Source of the DNA: CAZKTS01 sp964555735
Lineage (GTDB): Bacteria; Actinomycetota; Acidimicrobiia; IMCC26256; PALSA-555
Length of the DNA stretch: 5,554 nucleotides
Assembly: GCA_964555735.1 (NCBI GenBank)
Contig: CAZKTS010000377.1
Location: 1 to 5,554, forward strand
Direction of reading: 5' to 3'
In this document: positions 1 to 4,169 of the stretch, one piece after another
Numbering within the stretch: position 1 is the stretch's first letter
Layout: each line of letters opens with the position of its first letter
The notes under the pieces: generated by a model
Told to the model about the DNA's origin: nothing
The model's database searches: none
Seen by the model: the letters and a program-made list of their open reading frames with translations, nothing else
Translations under genes and position numbers: made by a program

Positions 1-614
1 CCGAACGGGGCGGCGAGGGCGTCGGCCTCCGCCACCTGGTCGACGTCGATGTTGAGCACGACGAGCGCGGGCTTGTTGGTGAGCAGGAACACCGGCGCGA
101 GCAGGTCGCGCTCCGCCGCGGTGAGATCGGACCGGTACACCGGCACGCCGTCGCCGAGCACGGCCTCGGCGCGCTCGAGCGCGGCCACCTCGTCGGCGAG
201 GGTCTTGTCGCCCTTCATCGCGCGGCGCTGCTTGTACAGGCGCTGCTCCACCGAGCCGAGGTCGGCCAGGATCAGCTCCTCTTCCACCGACGCCAGCTCC
301 CGCTCGGGTTCGTGCCCCGCGTCGGCCCGCACGACGATCATGAGCGCATCGCAGTCGCGCAGCGTGCCGAGCAGTCGGCTGCCGAGCCCCTTGCCCGCCT
401 CGGTGGAGAGCCCGGGGATGAACGCGATCTGGAACGTGGCCGGCACGACCTTCTTCGACGACGACATCGCCGCCAACGCGTCGAGACGGTCGTCGGGCAG
501 GTGGACGACGCCGAGGAGCCGGTCCGACGCCGTGCTCGCGTCGAGCCCGGTGAGCGCGCTGAACAGCTGGGCATGACCCGAGTCCGCGAGCCCCACGAGG
601 CCGAGGTGTTCCAT
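1..614 (-). CDS. YchF/OLA1-like P-loop NTPase paralogue with degenerate nucleotide-binding motifs (3' end outside window)
   Basis: An uninterrupted minus-strand frame from ATG at 612-614 to the window edge gives 204 residues. It follows the YchF/OLA1 order: an N-terminal LVGLADSG block where YchF has its P-loop, an LPDDRLDALA block (residues 39-48), KKVVPATF (54-61), a GKGLGSRLL block (74-82), the helical LADLGSVEQRL coiled-coil-type region (about 107-160), and LLTNKPALVVLNID near the edge (about 177-190). Bona fide YchF binds ATP/GTP and associates with ribosomes. Here the P-loop Lys-Ser/Thr is replaced by His14-Ala15, the G3 Asp is replaced by Phe65 (FIPG), the NxxE specificity motif reads NIDV (188-191), and the switch I stretch is shortened. 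I infer a paralogue that has lost or changed nucleotide binding, not the housekeeping ychF. The C-terminal TGS/DUF933 part would lie outside. No Shine-Dalgarno sequence precedes the start, which is probably leaderless. Family assignment is strong; function is unknown. Confidence 0.85.
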   Translation of the reverse strand, partial: MEHLGLVGLADSGHAQLFSALTGLDASTASDRLLGVVHLPDDRLDALAAMSSSKKVVPATFQIAFIPGLSTEAGKGLGSRLLGTLRDCDALMIVVRADAGHEPERELASVEEELILADLGSVEQRLYKQRRAMKGDKTLADEVAALERAEAVLGDGVPVYRSDLTAAERDLLAPVFLLTNKPALVVLNIDVDQVAEADALAAPF

Positions 615-622
615 CGGCGCCG

Positions 623-628
623 AGGCTA
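623..628 (-). promoter_or_regulatory. Candidate -10 element (TAGCCT) for the YchF-like gene
   Basis: On the minus strand TAGCCT fits the actinobacterial TAnnnT -10 pattern. It ends 8 nt before the ATG at 614, so transcription would begin at or within a few bases of the start codon. This agrees with the absence of any purine-rich ribosome binding site and suggests a leaderless mRNA. No convincing -35 is seen. Inference only. Confidence 0.4.
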
Positions 629-632
629 ACGT
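627..632 (+). promoter_or_regulatory. Candidate -10 element (TAACGT) for the SnoaL-like gene
   Basis: TAACGT on the plus strand matches TAnnnT and would place a start site near 639. That leaves a leader of about 25 nt containing the GGGGAG ribosome binding site. It overlaps the opposite-strand TAGCCT by two bases, so the two divergent promoters would be back to back. The -35 region is not recognisable. Tentative. Confidence 0.3.
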
Positions 633-651
633 CCGCCAACGATCGCCAACG
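628..651 (+). repeat. Three AACG boxes at exact 10-bp spacing in the divergent promoter
   Basis: AACG occurs at 628-631, 638-641 and 648-651. The last two sit inside a direct repeat CGCCAACG (634-641 and 644-651). The 10-bp period puts the boxes on one face of the helix. They fill most of the 49-bp gap between the two divergent starts and overlap the candidate -10 elements, so a repressor-type operator is possible but not shown. Confidence 0.45.
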
Positions 652-656
652 GGGAG
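651..656 (+). promoter_or_regulatory. Ribosome binding site of the SnoaL-like gene
   Basis: GGGGAG lies 7 nt upstream of the ATG at 664. It is the normal distance and supports that start over internal ones. Confidence 0.65.
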
Positions 657-663
657 AAACCGC

Positions 664-1113
664 ATGCCCGAGCCATCGCTCCAGGCCATCGCCGATCGAC
701 TCGAGATCGACGAGCTGCTCTCGAAGTACGCGTGGGCGCTCGACACCAAGTCGTTCGACGGCCTCGACGAGGTCTTCACGCCCGACGCGCACCTCGACTA
801 CACGAGCGCCGGCGGCATCAAGGGCAGCTTCCCCGAGGTGAAGGCGTGGCTCGCCGACGTGCTCCCGCACTTCCCGACCTACCAGCACTACATGACGAAC
901 AAGGTCATCACCATCGACGGCGACACCGCCACGAGCACGACGAGCCTCTACAACCCGATGGGTCAGCAGAAGGGCGATCGCATCACCTTCTTCTACATGG
1001 GCGGCGAGTACCACGACCGGCTCGTGCGGACGCCCGACGGCTGGCGCATCGCCGAGCGCATCGAGAAGACCACCTGGGCCGACGGCGATCTCCCGACGGC
1101 GCCGCCTGCGTAG
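664..1113 (+). CDS. SnoaL-like / NTF2-superfamily protein
   Basis: The 149-residue product has the length and pattern of the SnoaL_4 branch of the NTF2-like cone-shaped fold, which includes dehydratases, isomerases, ring-hydroxylating dioxygenase small subunits and many proteins of unknown substrate. Visible marks are an N-terminal helix with ADRLEIDELLSKYAWALD (10-27), FxPDAHLDY (38-46), the mid-protein YQHYMTN (73-79) with His75, the strand VITIDGDTAT (81-90), and a closing HDRLVRTPDGWRIAER (117-132). Asp27 and His75 occupy places that are catalytic in scytalone dehydratase-like relatives, so an enzyme is possible, but no substrate can be named. No signal peptide is seen, so it is probably cytoplasmic. 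The gene starts 49 bp from the divergent YchF-like gene and ends 9 bp before the stop of a convergent peptidase gene, leaving no room for a private terminator. Confidence 0.85.
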   Translation: MPEPSLQAIADRLEIDELLSKYAWALDTKSFDGLDEVFTPDAHLDYTSAGGIKGSFPEVKAWLADVLPHFPTYQHYMTNKVITIDGDTATSTTSLYNPMGQQKGDRITFFYMGGEYHDRLVRTPDGWRIAERIEKTTWADGDLPTAPPA

Positions 1114-1122
1114 GCGCGCCCG

Positions 1123-2463
1123 CTAGGGCGTCGAGGAGGTGGTGGTCGCCTCGGTCGAGGAGGTCGTGGCCCCGGTCGTCGTGGTCGACGACGGCGCGGT
1201 CGAGCTCGGGCTCGACGACGTGCTGCTCGACGGTGGCGTCGGGCACGCTGCTGCCACGGCGAGGCCGACGTCGAGGCGGGGCGCGCCCAGCGCGTTGATC
1301 ATCGGCCCGGCGTTGTCGTGGAGGATCGCCTGCACCTCGCTCGGGGTCGCGCTCGGGCAGTGCTGGCGCACCAGGGCGGCGGCCGCGGCGACGAGCGGTG
1401 ACGCCATCGACGTGCCGCTCAGGTTGCGGTACTTCGCCTGCACGCCCTGCACCCCGAACGGCCACGTGGACGGGATCGATACCCCCGGCGCTCCGATGTC
1501 GACGTAGGGGTCGCCGTAGTTCGAGAACGTGGCCTTGGTGTCGGTGGTCGTGGTCGCACCGACCGCGATCACGTACTGGTTGTACTTGGCGGGTGAGATG
1601 CCGGTATCGCTGTTGCTGTTGCCGGCGGCCGCGACGACCACGACGTTGTGCGACTGGGCATAGAGGAGCGCGGCCTCCATCGTGGAGTCGCACTGCGGAC
1701 CACCGAGGCTGAGGTTGAGGACGTCGGCATCGCCCTCGGTCGGGTCGGCGGCCCAGAGGACGCCGTCCACCACGTCGCTCATGAACCCGCTGCCGTTGTC
1801 GTTGAGCACGCGCACCGGCACGATGGTGGCCCCGGGAGCGGCGCCGATCCCGCCCAGCGCGTTGTCGGACGCGGCCGCGATGCCCGCGACGTGCGTGCCG
1901 TGGCCGTTGCCGTCGGCGGTGCCGTCACCCGGCGCGACGAAGTCGGTGCCCGCGGCGACGTCGACCTTGCCGGCGAGGTCCTCGTGGGGCGCGTTCACGC
2001 CACTGTCGATCACCGCGATGCGCTGACCAGTGCCGTCGAAGCCGGCCGCCCACGCGTCGTCGAAGCCGGCCTTCGTCAGCCCCCACTGCTGGGAGAAGAG
2101 CGGATCGTCGCCCGGCGTGACGGTGAGCGCGGCCACCGGATGGTTGGGCTCGACCGCGATGATGCGACCGTCGAGGGCGTCGAGCTGGGCGTCCTTGTCG
2201 TCCTCGGACGTCGCGGTGAACGTGACGACCTCGGGCGCGCCCGGGCCCGGCTCGTCGACGACCGCGGTGAACTCGACGGGGTTCGCGCTCGTCGGTGCGG
2301 CACTGCTGCCGCAGCTCGCGAGCGACGTGGCGACCGGCGGCTCGGTCGGGGCGGTCGTGGTCGTGGTCGCGGGCGGCGCCGAGGTGACCGGCGCGCAGGC
2401 GGCTGCGAGCGCGGCGACGCCGGCCACGACGAAGAGCGCCCGCTTCCTGGAGCGTCCGAGCAT
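1123..2463 (-). CDS. Secreted subtilisin-like serine peptidase (S8 family) with Thr/Ser-rich C-terminal tail
   Basis: The 446-residue product is an extracytoplasmic endopeptidase. Residues 1-22 form a basic n-region and hydrophobic core ending at AAAC, so Cys23 could be lipidated, although Ala at -3 makes a weak lipobox. A TTTTT/Pro linker follows. Residues about 62-108 resemble a short I9-type propeptide (VVTFTATSE, then IIAVEPNHPV). The catalytic domain (about 125-405) keeps Asp153 in VIDSG, His188 in GHGTHVAG, oxyanion Asn282 in AAGN and Ser352 in GTSMASP. Residues 409-446 are almost only Ser, Thr, Pro and Ala. Cys51, 258, 369 and 407 are matched in the upstream paralogue and probably form disulfides. 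The ATG at 2461-2463 has GAAAGG about 11 nt upstream. It may be transcribed alone or by read-through from the paralogue 117 bp upstream. Substrates are unknown. Confidence 0.93.
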   Translation of the reverse strand: MLGRSRKRALFVVAGVAALAAACAPVTSAPPATTTTTAPTEPPVATSLASCGSSAAPTSANPVEFTAVVDEPGPGAPEVVTFTATSEDDKDAQLDALDGRIIAVEPNHPVAALTVTPGDDPLFSQQWGLTKAGFDDAWAAGFDGTGQRIAVIDSGVNAPHEDLAGKVDVAAGTDFVAPGDGTADGNGHGTHVAGIAAASDNALGGIGAAPGATIVPVRVLNDNGSGFMSDVVDGVLWAADPTEGDADVLNLSLGGPQCDSTMEAALLYAQSHNVVVVAAAGNSNSDTGISPAKYNQYVIAVGATTTTDTKATFSNYGDPYVDIGAPGVSIPSTWPFGVQGVQAKYRNLSGTSMASPLVAAAAALVRQHCPSATPSEVQAILHDNAGPMINALGAPRLDVGLAVAAACPTPPSSSTSSSPSSTAPSSTTTTGATTSSTEATTTSSTP

Positions 2464-2545
2464 GGTGGTGGCGGCCTTTCGGTCCCGGCCCCGCGTGTGA
2501 CGACTGCTTCCGGAAGGTTTCGTCCTCGCCCACGAACCGCTTGAG

Positions 2546-2551
2546 AGATTA
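2546..2551 (-). promoter_or_regulatory. Candidate -10 element (TAATCT) for the downstream S8 peptidase gene
   Basis: TAATCT on the minus strand matches TAnnnT in an otherwise GC-rich gap. It would start transcription near 2539, giving a leader of about 76 nt before the ATG at 2463. A -35 at 17-bp spacing would read GGTCAG, which is weak. It suggests that the second peptidase can be expressed separately from the first. Confidence 0.4.
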
Positions 2552-2568
2552 GGCGGGATTTCCCCGCC
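2552..2568 (-). terminator. GC-rich hairpin after the upstream S8 peptidase gene
   Basis: GGCGGG and CCCGCC form a 6-bp all-GC stem with a 5-nt loop, beginning 12 nt past the TGA at 2581-2583 on the minus strand. No run of U follows (TAATCTCTC comes next), so at best it is a U-poor actinobacterial-type terminator or a partial attenuator between the two peptidase genes. Confidence 0.4.
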
Positions 2569-2580
2569 CTGACCTGCGGA

Positions 2581-3840
2581 TCAGCAGGCCCCGTCGACGG
2601 CCGGGGCGGCCTGCAGGAGCCCGGCCCCCACGCCCGGACCGGCCGGCGCGGCGGTGCTCACGAGGGCGGCCTTCACCTGGGCCGGGGTCAGGCCCGGGCA
2701 GGCCTGGAGGATGAGGGCGGCGGCGGCGGCCACATGGGGCGTGGCCATCGAGGTGCCGGAGAGGAGGCTGTACTGGTCGTCGGCCGTGCTCCAGGTCGAC
2801 CAGATGGCGTTGCCCGGCGCCGCGAGGTCGACGTAGGAGTTCGAGTTCGAGAAGCTCGCCCGCTCGTTGGTGGACGTCGTGGCCCCGACCGCGATCAGCT
2901 CGGGGCTTGCGCCCGCGGCGGGATAGACGGGCTGATTGGTGCTGCTGCACCGGCTGGAAGGGCCCGCCCCGCAGTTGCCCGCGGCGGCGACCACGACGAC
3001 ACCCGCGGCGATGGCGTCGTCGATGGCCTGCTCGAGCGCGCCCGAGCAGGTGCCGCTCCCGAGGCTCAGGTTGATGACGTCGGCGTGGAGCTCGACCGCG
3101 CGGTTCACCCCTCGCACCACGTTGGCGATCGTGCCGGAACCGGTCGAGCCGAGGACGCGTATGGACAGGACGTCGGCATCGGGCGCGCCGCCGATCACTC
3201 CGACCAGGTTGTCAGCAGCCGCGACGATTCCGGCGACGTGCGTGCCGTGCGGATAGGTCGCGCCTCCGCCCGCGTAGTCGGTGGCGCCGGGTGCGAGCTG
3301 CCCGACGAGATCCTGGTGCGTCGACAGCACGCCGCTGTCGATCACCGCGACCGTGACGCCGGCGCCGGTGTGGCCGGCCGTCCAGGCGGTGGTGAAGTCG
3401 GACGCGGCCGGCTTGAGGCCGTACTGCCCGACGGGGTCGTTGGGGCCGGGAGCCGGCGGCCCCTGCGGCGGCGGCAGGGGCAGGTAGTACGGATCGTCGT
3501 CGGGCGACACGACGAGCGCGCTCACCGGCTGGTCGGGCTCGACCACGACGACGTCGCCGGTGCGCTCGAGCTGCGCGACCTTGGCGTCCACCGCCGCCTC
3601 GGAGGTCGCGGTGAACGTGACCACCTGCGACGTGTCGCTGGTCGGCGTGTCGACGACGGCGAGGTACTCGACCGGCGCCGCGGGGGTGGGGGTGGGCTCG
3701 TCGGCGACGGTCCCGCACGTCGGCGGAGGAGGTGGCGGCGGCGGCGGGGCGACTGGCACACACGCGGCGGTGACCGCGGCGAGCACGACGGCGAACGCCG
3801 AAGTCGCTGCGAGTCCGTGCCGCCGTCCCCCGAAGCCCAC
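2581..3840 (-). CDS. Secreted subtilisin-like serine peptidase (S8 family), paralogue of the next gene, with polyproline segments
   Basis: The 419-residue product is an exported endopeptidase. An N-terminal signal (about 1-26) ends at TAAC, so Cys27 is a possible lipid-attachment site (weak lipobox). Nine consecutive prolines follow at 32-40. Residues about 57-105 are an I9-like propeptide sharing VVTFTATSE and VEPxxPVxAL with the neighbouring peptidase, and a Pro-rich insert (121-136) leads into the catalytic domain (about 138-415). The triad is intact: Asp168 in VIDSG, His198 in PHGTHVAG, Ser364 in GTSMATP, with oxyanion Asn289 in AAGN. Cys42, 265, 381 and 419 match the paralogue; Cys290 and Cys298 are extra and could form a local disulfide after the oxyanion loop. 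The protein stops right after Cys419, with no Ser/Thr tail. The start is GTG at 3838-3840, chosen because GAGAGG lies 5 nt upstream and the signal peptide begins at once. Confidence 0.93.
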   Translation of the reverse strand: MGFGGRRHGLAATSAFAVVLAAVTAACVPVAPPPPPPPPPTCGTVADEPTPTPAAPVEYLAVVDTPTSDTSQVVTFTATSEAAVDAKVAQLERTGDVVVVEPDQPVSALVVSPDDDPYYLPLPPPQGPPAPGPNDPVGQYGLKPAASDFTTAWTAGHTGAGVTVAVIDSGVLSTHQDLVGQLAPGATDYAGGGATYPHGTHVAGIVAAADNLVGVIGGAPDADVLSIRVLGSTGSGTIANVVRGVNRAVELHADVINLSLGSGTCSGALEQAIDDAIAAGVVVVAAAGNCGAGPSSRCSSTNQPVYPAAGASPELIAVGATTSTNERASFSNSNSYVDLAAPGNAIWSTWSTADDQYSLLSGTSMATPHVAAAAALILQACPGLTPAQVKAALVSTAAPAGPGVGAGLLQAAPAVDGAC

Positions 3841-3845
3841 GCGCG

Positions 3846-3851
3846 CCTCTC
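3846..3851 (-). promoter_or_regulatory. Ribosome binding site deciding the GTG start of the upstream S8 peptidase
   Basis: GAGAGG on the minus strand lies 5 nt before the GTG at 3838-3840. No ATG in this frame gives a full signal peptide, so this site decides the start. Confidence 0.6.
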
Positions 3852-3898
3852 GTCACCCTGGCCTGCCGGCCCCGATTCCGCCGCCCCGGCGACCGCTC

Positions 3899-3904
3899 AG
3901 GCTA
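3899..3904 (-). promoter_or_regulatory. Candidate -10 element (TAGCCT) for the peptidase pair
   Basis: The same hexamer that precedes the YchF-like gene occurs on the minus strand here. It would start transcription near 3892, with about 50 nt of leader before the GTG. No clear -35 is visible. It lies in the 168-bp divergent gap (3841-4008), which holds no gene. Confidence 0.4.
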
Positions 3905-3943
3905 CCGGCCCGCCCCCACTCGCTGCGGCCGGTGCGTCCCGCC

Positions 3944-3949
3944 TACCCT
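3944..3949 (+). promoter_or_regulatory. Candidate -10 element (TACCCT) for the bL37-like gene
   Basis: TACCCT on the plus strand fits TAnnnT and would start transcription near 3956, leaving a leader of about 53 nt that contains the AGAAGG ribosome binding site. The -35 is not recognisable. Tentative. Confidence 0.4.
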
Positions 3950-3996
3950 GGTGCGCCCCCGCTCGTGCGATCAGCACCGACCGCCGTGCACCGAAC

Positions 3997-4002
3997 AGAA
4001 GG
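3997..4002 (+). promoter_or_regulatory. Ribosome binding site deciding the GTG start of the bL37-like gene
   Basis: AGAAGG lies 6 nt before GTG at 4009-4011. The reading frame stays open far upstream, antisense to the peptidase gene, so this site and the protein's own composition are what fix the start. Confidence 0.7.
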
Positions 4003-4008
4003 CTCGCC

Positions 4009-4098
4009 GTGTCCAAGAAGACCAAGAAGCGCAAGCTCAAGGCCCGCCGCAACAAGGCGAACCACGGCAAGAAGCCGAACGCCGGCCGCCGCAGCTGA
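4009..4098 (+). CDS. Small basic ribosomal protein, bL37-like (29 aa)
   Basis: The product is 29 residues, begins MSKKTKKRKLKARR, continues with NKANHGKKPNAGRRS, and is about half Lys plus Arg. The KANHGKxPN block and the overall size resemble, from memory, the short actinobacterial 50S subunit protein bL37 described in mycobacterial ribosome structures, where a tiny basic peptide threads through rRNA. No membrane segment or cysteine is present. GTG start, AGAAGG ribosome binding site at 6 nt, its own candidate promoter, and a strong hairpin after the stop suggest a monocistronic gene. Automated annotation often misses genes this short or calls a longer upstream start. The upstream extension of the frame is only the complement of the peptidase gene. 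The alternative is another small ribosome-associated basic protein; a random frame with this motif is unlikely. Confidence 0.75.
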   Translation: MSKKTKKRKLKARRNKANHGKKPNAGRRS

Positions 4099-4111
4099 CC
4101 AGAAACTGCCC

Positions 4112-4135
4112 CTGACCTGCGCTTTCGCGGGTCGG
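4112..4135 (+). terminator. Hairpin downstream of the bL37-like gene
   Basis: Bases 4112-4121 and 4126-4135 pair over 10 bp (two G-T wobbles) around a CTTT loop, starting 14 nt after the stop codon. There is no U run after it. The position supports transcription termination between the bL37-like and HNH genes. Confidence 0.5.
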
Positions 4136-4140
4136 CGGCA

Positions 4141-4163
4141 CTGTCACACCCCCATGGTCTCGT
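4141..4163 (+). promoter_or_regulatory. Possible RecA-NDp/PafBC-type DNA-damage promoter of the HNH gene
   Basis: CTGTCACAC at 4141-4149, then 8 nt, then TCTCGT at 4158-4163, has the layout of the mycobacterial RecA-independent damage promoter (tTGTCRgtg, N8, TAnnnT). The TGTCA core and both T's of the -10 match; the GTG part and the -10 A do not. Seven bases past the -10 lies A4170, the first base of the ATG, so the mRNA would be leaderless. Several mycobacterial 13E12/HNH genes are reported to have such promoters, which is why I looked. Inference from a partial match. Confidence 0.4.
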
Positions 4164-4168
4164 GGGGG
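4149..4168 (+). repeat. Inverted repeat CCCCCA/TGGGGG abutting the HNH start codon
   Basis: CCCCCA (4149-4154) and TGGGGG (4163-4168) pair perfectly around an 8-nt loop and end one base before the ATG at 4170. The GGGGG is too close to the start to act as a normal ribosome binding site. It could be a protein-binding dyad in the promoter, or an RNA hairpin if transcription arrives from upstream. Confidence 0.55.
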
Positions 4169-4169
4169 C

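Larger units (their letters stand above)
2464..2580 (-). promoter_or_regulatory. 117-nt leader between the two peptidase genes, rich in inverted repeats
   Basis: No gene fits here. Read on the minus strand the gap holds, in order: a GGCGGG/CCCGCC hairpin (2552-2568), a CCGC/GCGG pairing option that overlaps it (2537-2540 with 2553-2556), a TTCGT/ACGAA stem with an 8-nt loop (2519-2536), the perfect palindrome CTTCCGGAAG (2507-2516), and a GGCC/GGCC pairing (2473-2490) that would cover the ribosome binding site GAAAGG (2475-2480). I could not match it to a riboswitch class I know. Structure may be incidental to GC richness. Confidence 0.4.

Noticed and set aside
49..576. 175-residue plus-strand reading frame rich in Ser and Arg
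   Set aside because: It is the complement of the YchF-like gene, has low-complexity composition and shows no family pattern.
1648..2544. 298-residue plus-strand frame opposite the downstream peptidase gene
   Set aside because: Gly/Arg/Val-rich shadow of a well-supported S8 gene; no ribosome binding site or motif.
2464..2580. Known riboswitch (c-di-AMP, c-di-GMP or glycine type) before the second peptidase, suggested by a GGACGAAACC stretch on the minus strand
   Set aside because: The remaining conserved blocks of these classes could not be found by eye.
2734..4008. Long upstream extension of the bL37-like frame (start at 2734)
   Set aside because: The extension is antisense to the upstream peptidase gene and has shadow composition. 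The GTG at 4009 has a proper ribosome binding site and gives the expected small protein.
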